Below are positions 1 through 12,480 of a stretch of DNA of 64,000 nucleotides, one piece after another. Made by a program: the position numbers and the translations under genes. Position 1 is the stretch's first letter. Each line of letters starts with the position of its first letter. Under the pieces are notes generated by a model. It was not told the DNA's origin and ran no database searches. It saw nothing but the letters and a program-made list of their open reading frames with translations. The DNA is taken from positions 56,619,970-56,683,969 of the forward strand of contig NC_087062.1 in NCBI RefSeq assembly GCF_963678635.1, in the 5' to 3' direction. The stretch comes from Symsagittifera roscoffensis. Lineage: Eukaryota > Xenacoelomorpha > Acoela > Convolutidae.

Positions 1-3000
1 ACTTCAAACAAAAAAATAGATGCCCTTTAACCTCTTTGAATTTCTAGAGCTATTTTTGATTGGCGCATTGTTGATAACATGAAACTAAAAAGAGAAAATC
101 GGATCTTGAGGTCAAACTTTTATTCCGCTGGAAGCCTAAACATTGCCAATCGAAGAATGAAAAGGAGTTATGTACGCAAGTAAACATAAAAAAAAACAGT
201 GAATTTCTTGAAAAGATCCCAACTTTCGAACTTCAAACAAAAAAATAGATGCCCTTTAACCTGTTTGAATTTCTAGAGCTATTTATGATTGGCGCATTGT
301 TGATAACATGAACTCAAAGAGAGAAAATTGGATCAAGAGGTGAAATTTTTAATCCTCTGGAAGCCTAAACATAGCCAACCGAAGATTTGGAAAGAGTAAT
401 GAACGCAAGTAAACACAAAAAACACACTGATTTTCTCAAAAAGATCTCAATTTTCAAACAAAAAAATAGATGCCTTTTAAAATCTTCGAATTTCTAGAAA
501 AATTTATGACTGGCGCATTTTGGATAAGATGAACCCATTCAGAGAAAACGGGACCAATAGGTAAAATCTCATTCCGCTGGAAGCCTAAAAAAGCCAACCG
601 AAGATTGGAAGAGAGTTATGTACGCAAGTAAACATAAAAAAACAGTGAATTTCTTGAAAAGATCTCAACTTTCGAACTTCAAACAAAAAAATAGATGCCC
701 TTTAACCTGTTTGAATTTCTAGAGCTATTTATGATTGGCGCATTGTTGATAACATGAACCCAATAAGAAAAAATTGGATCAAGAGGTGAAATTTTTAATC
801 CTCTGGAAGCCTAAACATAGCCAACCGAAGATTTGGAAAGAGTAATGAACGCAAGTAAACACAAAAAAACACACTGATTTTCTCAAAACAATCTCAACTT
901 TCAAACATAAAAATAGATGCCCTTTACGCTCTTGGAAATTCTAGAAAAATTTATGTTGGCGCATTTTTGTTAAGATGAACCCAACTAGAGAAAATGGGAT
1001 CGATAGGTAAAGTTTTCATTCCGCTGGAATTCTAAATATCGCCAATCGAAGAATGAAAAGGAGCTATGTACGCAAGTAAACACAAAAAAAAACAGTGACT
1101 TTCTTGAAAAGATATCAACTTAAGATTTTCAAACAAAAAAAAATAGATACCCTTTAACTTCTTTGAATTACTAGAGCTAATTTTGATTGGCGCATTGTTG
1201 ATAACATGAAACCAAATAGAGAAAATCGGATCTTGAGGTGAAATTTTCATTCCGCTGGAAGCCTAAACATCGCCAATCGAAAAATGAAAAGAAGTTATGT
1301 ACGCACGTAGACATAAAAAAACAGTGAATTTCTTGAAAAGATCTTAACTTTCGAATTTCAAAAAAAATGCTCTTTATCCTCTTTGAAGTTCTAGAGCTAT
1401 TTATGATTGGCGCATTTATGATAATATGAAACCAACTAGAGAAAATTGGATCAAAATGTGAAGTCTTTATTCCTTTGGAAAACTAAACATAGCCAATCGA
1501 AGATTGAAAAAGAGTAATGGACGCAACTAAACATAATAAAACAATGATTTTCTTGAAAAAATCTCAACTTTCGAATTTCAAACAAAAAGTAGATGCCCTT
1601 TAAGTTCTTTGATTTTCTGGAAAAAATTATGATTGGCTCTTTTTTGATAACATGAACCCAACTAGAGAAAACTGGATCAATAGATGAAGTTTTTATTCCG
1701 CTGGAAAACTAAACATAGCCAATCGAAGATTGGAAAAGAGTACTGTACGAAAGTAAACATAAAAAACCATTGAATTGTTTTTTAAAATCTCATTTTTCAA
1801 ATTTCAAACAAAAAATAGGTGCACTTTAGGCTCTTTGAATTTCTAGAAAAAATTTTGAAAGGCGCTTTTTTGATAACATGAATCCAACTAGAGAAAACTG
1901 GATCAATGAGTGAAGTTTTTATTCCGCTGGAAAACTAAACATATTCAATCGAAGATTGAAAAAGGATTATGTATGCAAGTAAACATAAAAAAACAGTGAC
2001 TTTCTTGAAAAGATATCAACTTTAGACTTTCAAACAAAAAAATAGATGCCCTTTAACCTCTTTGAATTTCTAGAGCTATTTTTGATTGGCGCATTGTTGA
2101 TAACACGAAACTAAAAAGAGAAAATCGGATCATGAGATCAAATTTTTATTCCGCTGGAAGCCTAAACATTGCCAATCGAAGAATGAAAAGGAGTTATGTA
2201 CGCAAGTAAACATAAAAAAACAGTGAATTTCTTGAAAAGATCTCAACTTTCGAACTTCAAACAAAAAAAATAGATGCCCTCTAACCTGTTTGAATTTCTA
2301 GAGCTATTTATGATTGGCGCATTGTTGATAACATGAACCCAACGAGAGAAAATTGGATCAAGTGGTGAAAATTTTAATCCTCTGGAAGCCTAAACATAGC
2401 CAACCGAAGATTTGGAAAGAGTAATGAACGCAAGTAAACACAAAAAACACACTGACTTTCTCGAAAAGATCTCAATTTTCAAACAAAAAAATAGAGGCCC
2501 TTTAAACACTTCGAATTTCTAGAAAAATTTATGACTGGCGCATTTTGGATAAGATGAACCCATTCACGGAAAACGGGACCCATAGGTAAAATCTCATTCC
2601 GCTTTCCGCTGGAAGCCTAAAAAGCCAACCGAAGACGAAGATTGGAAGAGAGTAATGAACGCAAGTAAACAAAAAAAAACACACTGACTTTCTTGAAAAG
2701 ATCTCAACTTTCAAACATAAAAATAAATGCTCTTTACGCTTTTTAAAATTCTAGAAAAATTTATGTTGGCGCATTTTTGTTAAGATGAACCCAACTAGAG
2801 AAAATGGGATCGATAGGTAAAATTTTCATTCCGCTGGAAGCCTAAACATAGCCAACCGAAAATTGGAAAAGAGTACTGTACGAAAGTAAACATAAAAAAC
2901 CATTGAATTGTTTTTTAAAATCTCTTTTTTCAAATTTCAAACAAAAAATAGGTGCACTTTAGGCTCTTTTGAATTTCTAGAAAAAATTTTAAAAGGCGCA

Positions 3001-3879
3001 TTTTTGATAACATGAATCCAACTAGAGAAAACTGGATCAATGAGTGAAGTTTTTAATCCGCTGGAAAACTAAACATAGCCAATCGAAGATTGAAAAAGAA
3101 TTATGTATGCAAGTAAACATAAAAAATCAGTGACTTTCTTGAAAAGATATCATTTTTAGAACTTCAAACAAAAAAATAGATGCCCTTTAACCTCTTTGAT
3201 TTTCTAGAGCTATTTTTGATTGGCGCATTGTTGATAACATGAAACTAAAATCGGATCATGAGGTCAAACTTTTATTCCGCTGGAAGCCTAAACATTGCCA
3301 ATCGAAGATTGAAAAAGAATTATGTATGCAAGTAATCATAAAAAATCAGTGACTTTCTTGAAAAGATATCAATTTTAGAACTTCAAACAAAAAAATAGAT
3401 GCCCTTTAACCTCTTTGAATTTCTAGAGCTATTTTTAATTGGCGCATTGTTGATAACATGAAACTGAAAAGAGAAAATCGGATCATGAGGTCAAACTTTT
3501 ATTCCGCTGGAAGCCTAAACATTGCCAATCGAGGAATGAAAAAGAGTTATGTACGCAAGTAAACACAAAAAAAACAGTGAATTTCTTGAAAAGATCTTAG
3601 CTTTTGAACTTCAAAGAAAAAAAAATAGATGCCCTTTAAACTCTTTGAATTTCTAGAGCTATTTCTGATTTGCGCCTTGTTGATAACATGAACCCAAATA
3701 GAGAAAATTGGACCGAGAGGTGAAACTTTTTTTCAGCTGGAAGCCTAAACATTATCAATCGAAGATCGAAAAAAAAAGTAATGTACGCAAGTAAATATAA
3801 AAAAAACCGTGTTTTTCTTGAAAAGATCTCAACTTTTGAACTTCAAAAAAAAAATAGATGCCCTTTAACCTCTTTGAAT

Positions 3880-6800
3880 TTCTAGAGCTATTTCTAATTG
3901 GCGCCTTGTTGATAACATGAACCCAAATAGAGAAAATTGGAGCAAGAGGTGAAAATTTTATTCCGCTGGAAGCCTAGACATAACCAATCGAAGATTGAAA
4001 AAGAGTTATGAACGCAAGCAAGCATAATAAAACACTGACTTTCTTGAAAAGATCTCAACTTTCGAATTGCAAACAAAAAAAGATGCCCAATAAGCTCTTT
4101 GAATTTCTACAAAAATAATTTGATTGGCAAATTTTTGATAACCTAAGATATTAACAAGATTCAAAAAAAGTAATGTGCGCAAATAAACATAATAAACAGT
4201 GACTTTCTTGAAAAGATATCAACTTTCGAACTTCAAACAAAAAAAAGATGCCCTCTAACCTCTTTGAATTTCTAGAGCTATTTCTAATTGGCGCCTTGTT
4301 GATAACATGAACCCAAATAGAGAAAATTGGAGCGAGAGGTGAAATTTTTATTCCGCTGGAAGCCTAAATATTATCAATCGAAGATCGAAGAAAAAGTAAT
4401 GTACGCAAGTAAATATAAAAAAACAGTGGTTTTCTTGAAAAGATATCAACTTTCGAACTTCAAACAAAAAAAAACAGATGCCCTGTAACCTCTTTGGTCT
4501 TCTAGAGCTGTTTATGATTTGCGCATTGCTTATAACTTGAGTCCAACTAGACAAAATTGGATCAAGAGGCGAAATTTTTTTTCCGCTGGAAGCCTAATCA
4601 TAGCCAATCGAAGATTGAAAAAGAGTAATGTACGCAAGTAAACATAATAAAACACTGAATTTCTAGAGCTATTTCTGATTTGCGCCTTGTTGATAACATG
4701 AACCCAAATAGAGAAAATTGGACCGAGAGGTGAAACTTTTTTTCAGCTGGAAGCCTAAACATTATCAATCGAAGATCGAAAAAAAAGTATTGTACGCAAG
4801 TAAATATAAAAAAACAGTGGTTTTCTTGAAAAGATCTCAACTTTTGAACTTCAAAGAAAAAAAATAGATGCCCTTTAACCTCTTTGAATTTCTAGAGCTA
4901 TTTCTAATTGGCGCCTTGTTGATAACATGAACCCAAATAGAGAAAATTGGAGCGAGAGGTGAAATTTTTATTCCGCTGGAAGCCTAGACATAACCAATCG
5001 AAGATTGAAAAAGAGTTATGAACGCAAGCAAGCATAATAAAATACTGACTTTCTTGAAAAAATCTCAACTTTCGAATTGCAAACAAAAAAAGATGCCCAT
5101 TAAGCTCTTTGAATTTCTACAAAAATAATTTGATTGGCAAATTTTTAATAACCTAAGATATTAACAAGATTCAAAAAAAGTAATGTGCGCAAGTAAACAT
5201 AATAAACAGTGACTTTCTTGAAAAGATATCAACTTTCGAACTTCAAACAAAAAAAAAGATGCCCTTTAACCTCTTTGAATTTCTAAAGCTATTTATGATT
5301 GGCGCATTTATGATAATATGAAACCAACTAGAGAAAATTAGATCAAGAGGTGAAGTTTTTATTCCTCTGGAAGCCTAAACATAACCAATCGAAGATTGAA
5401 AAACAGTTTGAACGCAAGTAAACATAATAAAACACTGACTTTTTTGAAAAGATCTCAATTTTCGAAATGCAAACAAAAAAAGATGCCCATTAAGCTCTTT
5501 GAATTTCTACAAAAATAATTTGATTGGCAAATTTTTGATAACCTAAGATATTAACAAGATTCAAAAAAAGTAATGTGCGCAAGTAAACATAATAAACAGT
5601 GACTTTCTTGAAAAGATATCAACTTTCGAACTTCAAACAAAAAAAAAGATGCCCTTAAACCTCCTTGAATTTCTAGAGCTATTTCTAATTGGCGCCTTGT
5701 TGATAACATGAACCCAAATAGAGAAAATTAGAGCGAGAGGTGAAATTTTTATTCCGCTGGAAGCCTAAACATTATCAATCGAAGATCGAAAAAAAAGTAA
5801 TGTACGCAAGTAAACATAAAAAAAAACAGTAACTTTCTTGGAAAAATCTCAACTTTCGAACTTCAAACAAAAAAAACAGATGCCCTGTAACTTCTTTGAA
5901 TTTCTAGAGCTATTTCTAATTGGCGCCTTGTTGATAACATGAACCCAAATGGAGAAAATTGGAGCGAGAGGTGAAATTTTTATTCCGCTGGAAGCCTAGA
6001 CATAACCAATCGAAGATTGAAAAAGAGATATGAACGCAAGCAAGCATAATAAAACACTGACTTTCTTGAAAAGATCTCAACTTTCGAATTGCAAACAAAA
6101 AAAGATGCCCATTAAGCTCTTTGAATTTCTACAAAAATAATTTGATTGGCAAATTTTTGATAACCTAAGATATTAACCAGATTCAAAAAAAGTAATGTGC
6201 GCAAGTAAACATAATAAACAGTGACTTTCTTGAAAAGATATCAACTTTCGAACTTCAAACAAAAAAAAGATGCCCTCTAACCTCTTTGAATTTCTAGAGC
6301 TATTTCTAATTGGCGCCTTGTTGATAACATGAACCCAAATAGAGAAAATTGGAGCGAGAGGTGAAATTTTTATTCCGCTGGAAGCCTAAACATAGCCAAT
6401 CTAAGAATAAAAAAGAATCATGAAACAAATAAACATAAAAAACAGTGACTTTCTAGAAAAGATCTCACCTTTTGAACTTCAAACAAAAAAAACAGATGCC
6501 CTGTAACCTCTTTGGTCTTCTAGAGCTGTTTATGATTTGCGCATTGTTTATAACTTGAGTCCAACTAGACAAAATTGGATCAAGAGGCGAAATTTTTTTT
6601 CCGCTGGAAGCCTAATCATAGCCAATCGAAGATTGAAAAAGAGTAATGTACGCAAGTAAACATAATAAAACACTGAATTTCTAGAGCTATTTCTGATTTG
6701 CGCCTTGTTGATAACATGAACCCAAATAGAGAAAATTGGACCGAGAGGTGAAACTTTTTTTCAGCTGGAAGCCTAAACATTATCAATCGAAGATCGAAAA

Positions 6801-7130
6801 AAAAGTAATGTACGCAAGTAAATATAAAAAAACAGTGGTTTTCTTGAAAAGATTACAACTTTTGAACTTCAAAGAAAAAAAATAGATGCCCTTTAACCTC
6901 TTTGAATTTCTAGAGCTATTTCTAATTGGCGCCTTGTTGATAACATGAACCCAAATAGAGAAAATTGGAGCGAGAGGTGAAATTTTTATTCCGCTGGAAG
7001 CCTAGACATAACCAATCGAAGATTGAAAAAGAGATATGAACGCAAGCAAGCATAATAAAACACTGACTTTCTTGAAAAGATCTCAACTTTCGAATTGCAA
7101 ACAAAAAAAGATGCCCATTAAGCTCTTTGA
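3880..7130. repeat. Higher-order repeat, ~1,010-bp period
   Basis: Near-identical blocks recur at about 3,894, 4,904, 5,916 and 6,922 (offsets 1,010, 1,012, 1,006). Each block has five monomers of about 228, 157, 232, 168 and 225 bp, so two of the five are internally shortened. The second block uses a slightly different mix of full and short monomers, which points to unequal exchange after amplification. Confidence 0.85.
4080..4235. repeat. Short monomer variant (~157 bp), type example
   Basis: This monomer runs from TTTCTACAAAAATAATTTG through CTAAGATATTAACAAGATTC directly to AAAGTAATGTGCGCAAGTAA, so the part that normally holds the GAGAAAATTGGATC and TTCCGCTGGAA boxes is missing. The same variant recurs many times between about 4 kb and 19 kb, with later copies reading CTAACTCAAGTTGTTAACAA. 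It behaves as a stable second monomer type built into several higher-order units. Confidence 0.8.
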
Positions 7131-9299
7131 ATTTCTACAAAAATAATTTGATTGGCAAATTTTTGATAACCTAAGATATTAACAAGATTCAAAAAAAGTA
7201 ATGTGCGCAAGTAAACATAATAAACATGACTTTCTTGAAAAGATATCAACTTTTGAACTTCAAACAAAAAAAAACAGATGCCCTGTAACTTCGTTGATCT
7301 TCTAGAGCTATTTATGATTTGCGCATTGTTTATAACTTGAGTCCAACTAGACAAAATTAGATCAAGATGTGAAGTTTTTATTCCTCTGGAAGCCTTAACA
7401 TAACCAATCGAAGATTGAAAAACAGTATGAACGCAAGTAAACATAATAAAACACTGACCTTCTTGAGAAGATCTCAATTTTCGAAATGCAAACAAAAAAA
7501 GATGCCCATTAAGCTCTTTGAATTTCTACAAAAATAATATGATTGGCAAATTTTTGATAACCTAAGTTTTTAACAAGATTCAAAAAAAGTAATGTGCGCA
7601 AGTAAACATAATAAACAGTGACTTTCTTGAAAAGATCTCAACGCTTGAACTTCAAACAAAAAACATAGATGCCCTTTAACCTCTTTGAATTTCTAGAGCT
7701 ATTGTTGATCGGCGCATTGTTGATTACATGAACCCAAACAGAGAAAATTGGATCGAGAAATGAAATTTTTATTCCGCTGGAAGCCTAAACATAGCCAATC
7801 GAAGATTGAAAAAGAGTAATTTACTCAAGTAAACATAAAAAAACAGTGATTTTGTTGGAAAGATGTCATTTTTCGAACTTCAGACAAAAAAAAATAAATG
7901 CTCTTTATCCTCTTTGAAATTCTAAAGCTATTTATGATTTGCGCATTTATGATAATTTGAAACCAATTGGAAAAAATTGGATCAAAAGGTGAAGTTTTTA
8001 TTCCGCTGGAAGCCTAAACATAACCAATCGAAGATTGAAAAAAAGTTATGAACGCAAATTAACATAAAAAAACACTGACTTTCTTGAAAAGATTTCAACT
8101 TTCGAATTGCAAACAAAAAAAGATGCCCATTAAGCTCTTTGAATTTCTACAAAAATAAATTGATTGGCAAATTTTTGCTAACTCAAGATGTTAACAAGAT
8201 TCAAAAAAGTAGTGTGCGCAAGTAAACATAACAAACAGTGACTTTCTTGAAAAGATCTCAACTTTTGAACTTCAAACAAAAAACATAGATGCCCTTTAAC
8301 CTCTGTGAATTTCTAGAGCAATTTTTGATTGGAGCTTTGTTGATAACATGAACCCAAATAGAAAAAACTGGATCGAGGGTTAAAATTTTCATTCCGCTGG
8401 AAGCCTAAACATAGCCAATCGAAGATTGAAAAAGGTTAATTCACTCAAGTAAACATAAAAAAAACAGTGACTTTCTTGGAAAGATGTCATCTTTCGAACT
8501 TCAGACAAAAAAAACAAATGCTCTTTATCCTCTTTGAATTTCTAGAGCTGTTTATGATTGGCGCATTTATGATAATATGAAACCAATTGGAATAAATTGG
8601 ATCAAGAGGTGAAGTTTTTATTCCGCTGGAAGCCTGAGCATAGCCAATCGAAGACTGAAAAAGATTAATTTACTCAAGTAAACATAAAAAAAACACTAAC
8701 TTTCTTGAAAAGATCTCAACTTTCGAATTGCAAACAAAAAAATGATGCCCATTAAGCTCTTTGAATTTCTACAAAAATAATTTTATTGGCAAATTTTTGA
8801 TAACCTAAGATATTAACAAAATTCAAAACAAGTAATGTGCGCAAGTAAACATAAAAAACAGTGACTTTCTTGAAAAATCTCAACCTTCGAACTTCAAACA
8901 AAAAAAAGAGATGCCCTTTAACCTCTTTGAATTTCTAAAGCTATTTATGATTGGCGCATTTATGATAATATGAAACCAACTAGAGAAAATTAGATCAAGA
9001 GGTGAAGTTTTTATTCCTCTGGAAGCCTAAACATAACCAATCGAAGATTGAAAAACAGTTTGAACGCAAGTAAACATAATAAAACACTGACTTTTTTGAA
9101 AAGATCTCAATTTTCGAAATGCAAACAAAAAAAGATGCCCATTAAGCTCTTTGAATTTCTACAAAAATAATATGATTGGCAAATTTTGGATAGCCTAAGT
9201 TATTAACAAGATTCAAAAAAAGTAATGTGCGCAAGTAAACATAATAAACAGTGACTTTCTTGAAAAGATCTCAACTTTTGAACTTCAAACAAAAAACAT

Positions 9300-11260
9300 A
9301 GATGCCCTTTAATCTCTTTGAATTTCTAGAGCTATTTTTGATCGGCGCATTGTTGATAACATGAACCCAAATAGAGAAAATTGGATAGAGAGTTGAAATC
9401 TTTATTCCTCTGGAAGCCTAAACATAGCCAATCGAAGATTGAAAAAGCGTAATTTACTCAAGTAAACATAAAAAAACAGTGACTTTGTTGGAAAGATGTC
9501 ATCTTTCGAACTTCAGACAAAAAAAAATAAATGCTTTTTATCCTCTTTGAAATTCTAGAGCTATTTATGATTTGCGAATTTATGATAATATGAAACCAAT
9601 TGGAAAAAATTGGATCAAGAGGTGAAGTTTTTATTCCGCTGGAAGCCTAAACATAACCAATCGAAGATTGAAAAAAAGTTATGAACGCAAGTAAACATAA
9701 AAAAACACTGACTTTCTTGAAAAGATTTCAACTTTCGAATTGCAAACAAAAAAAGATGCCCATTAAGCTCTTTGAATTTCTACAAAAATAAATTGATTGG
9801 CAAATTTTTGCTAACTCAAGTTGTTAACAAGATTCAAAAAAGTAGTGTGCGCAAGTAAACATAACAAACAGTGACTTTCTTGAAAAGGTCTCAACTTTTG
9901 AACTTCAAACAAAAAAGATAGATGCCCTCTAACCTCTTTAAATTTCTAGAGCAATTTTTGATTGGCGCATTGTTGATAACATGAACCCAAATAGAGAAAA
10001 TTGGATCGAGAGTTGAAAATTTTATTCCGCTGGAAGCCTAAACATAGCCAATCGAAGATTGAAAAAGAGTAATTTACTCAAGTAAACATAAAAAAACAGT
10101 GACTTTCTTGGAAAGATGTCATATTTCGAACTTCAGACAAAAAAAATAAATGCTCTTTATCCTCTTTGAATTTCTAGAGCTATTTATGATTTGCGCATTT
10201 ATGATAATATGAAACCAATTGGAAAAAATTGGATCAAGAGGTGAAGTTTTTATTCTGCTGGAAGCCTAAACATAACCAATCGAAGATTGAAAAAAAGTTA
10301 TGAACGCAAGTAAACATAAAAAAACCCTGACTTTCTTGAAAAGATTTCAACTTTCGAATTGCAAACAAAAAAAGATGCCCATTAAGCTCTTTGAATTTCT
10401 ACAAAAATAAATTGATTGGCAAATTTTTGCTAACTCAAGTTGTTAACAAGATTCAAAAAAGTAGTGTGCGCAAGTAAACATAGCAAACAGTGACTTTCTT
10501 GAAAAGGTCTCAACTTTTGAACTTCAAACAAAAAACATAGATGCCCTCTAACCTCTTTGAATTTCTAGAGCAATTTTTGATTGGCGCATTGTTGATAACA
10601 TAAACCCAAATAGAAAAAATTGGATCGAGAGTTGAAAATTTTATTCCGCTGGAAGCCTAAACATGGCCAATCGAAGATTGAAAAAGAGTAATTTACTCAA
10701 GTAAACATAAAAAAACAGTGACTTTGTTGGAAAGATGTCATCTTTCGAACTTCAGACAAAAAAAATAAATGCTCTTTATCCTCTTTGAAATTCTAGAGCT
10801 ATTTATGATTTGCGCATTTATGATAATATGAAACCAATTGGAAAAAATTGGATCAAGAGGTGAAGTTTTTATTCCGCTGGAAGCCTAAACATAACCAATC
10901 GAAGATTGAAAAAAAGTTATGAACGCAAGTAAACATAAAAAAACACTGACTTTCTTGAAAAGATTTCAACTTTCGAATTGCAAACAAAAAAAGATGCCCA
11001 TTAAGCTCTTTGAATTTCTACAAAAATAAATTGATTGGCAAATTTTTGCTAACTCAAGTTGTTAACAAGATTCAAAAAAGTAGTGTGCGCAAGTAAACAT
11101 AACAAACAGTGACTTTCTTGAAAAGGTCTCAACTTTTGAACTTCAAACAAAAAACATAGAAGCCCTTTTCCCTCTTTGAATTTCTAGAGCAATGTTTGAT
11201 TGGCGCATTGTTGATAACATGAACCCAAATAGAAAAAACTGGATCGAGGGTTAAAATTTT
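9300..11260. repeat. Higher-order repeat, 619-bp period
   Basis: The marker CTAACTCAAG lies at 9,811, 10,430 and 11,049, exactly 619 bp apart each time. The unit is two full monomers plus one short monomer. The next marker is 848 bp on, at 11,897, where one extra full monomer has been added. Confidence 0.82.
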
Positions 11261-12480
11261 TATTCGGCTGGAAGCCTAAACATAGCCAATCGAAGATTGA
11301 AAAAGAATAATTCACTCAAGTAAACATAAAAAAACAGTGACTTTCTTGGAAAGATGTCATATTTCGAACTTCAGACAAAAAAAAATAAATGCTCTTTATC
11401 CTCTTTGAATTTCTAGAGCTATTTATGATTGGCGCATTTATAATAATATGAAACCAATTGGAACAAATTGGATCAAGAGGTGAAGTTTTTATTCCGCTGG
11501 AAGCCTAAACATAACCAATCGAAGATTGAAAAAAAGTGATGTACGCAAGTAAACATAAAAAAACAGTGACTTTCTTGGAAGGATGTCATCTCTCGAACTT
11601 CAGACAAAAAAAATAAATGCTCTCTATCCTCTTTGAAGTTCTAGAGCTATTTATGATTTGCGCATTTATGATAATATGAAACCAATTGGAAAAAATTGGA
11701 TCAAGAGGTGAAGTTTTTATTCCGCTGGAAGCCTAAACATAACCAATCGAAGATTGAAAAAAAGTTATGAACGCAAGTAAACATAAAAAAACACTGACTT
11801 TCTTGAAAAGATTTCAACTTTCGAATTGCAAACAAAAAAAGATGCCCATTAAGCTCTTTGAATTTCTACAAAAATAAATTGATTGGCAAATTTTTGCTAA
11901 CTCAAGTTGTTAACAAGATTCAAAAAAGTAGTGTGCGCAAGTAAACATAACAAACAGTGACTTTCTTGAAAAGGTCTCAACTTTTGAACTTCAAACAAAA
12001 AACATAGAAGCCCTTTTCCCTCTTTGAATTTCTAGAGCAATTTTTGATTGGCGCATTGTTGATAACATGAACCCAAATAGAAAAAACTGGATCGAGGGTT
12101 AAAATTTTTATTCGGCTGGAAGCCTAAACATAGCCAATCGAAGATTGAAAAAGAATAATTCACTCAAGTAAACATAAAAAAACAGTGACTTTCTTGGAAA
12201 GATGTCATATTTCGAACTTCAGACAAAAAAAAATAAATGCTCTTTATCCTCTTTGAATTTCTAGAGCTATTTATGATTGGCGCATTTATAATAATATGAA
12301 ACCAATTGGAACAAATTGGATCAAGAGGTGAAGTTTTTATTCCGCTGGAAGCCTAAACATAACCAATCGAAGATTGAAAAAAAGTGATGTACGCAAGTAA
12401 ACATAAAAAAACAGTGACTTTCTTGGAAGGATGTCATCTCTCGAACTTCAGACAAAAAAAATAAATGCTCTCTATCCTCT
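10790..12480. repeat. Tandem duplication, ~848-bp unit
   Basis: Two almost identical blocks in tandem: the variant AGAAGCCCTTTTCCCTC and the variant TTATTCGGCTGG (in place of TTATTCCGCTGG) both recur about 848 bp apart, at about 11,160 and 12,008 and at about 11,261 and 12,109. The unit is the 619-bp unit plus one monomer, so it probably arose from it. Confidence 0.75.
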
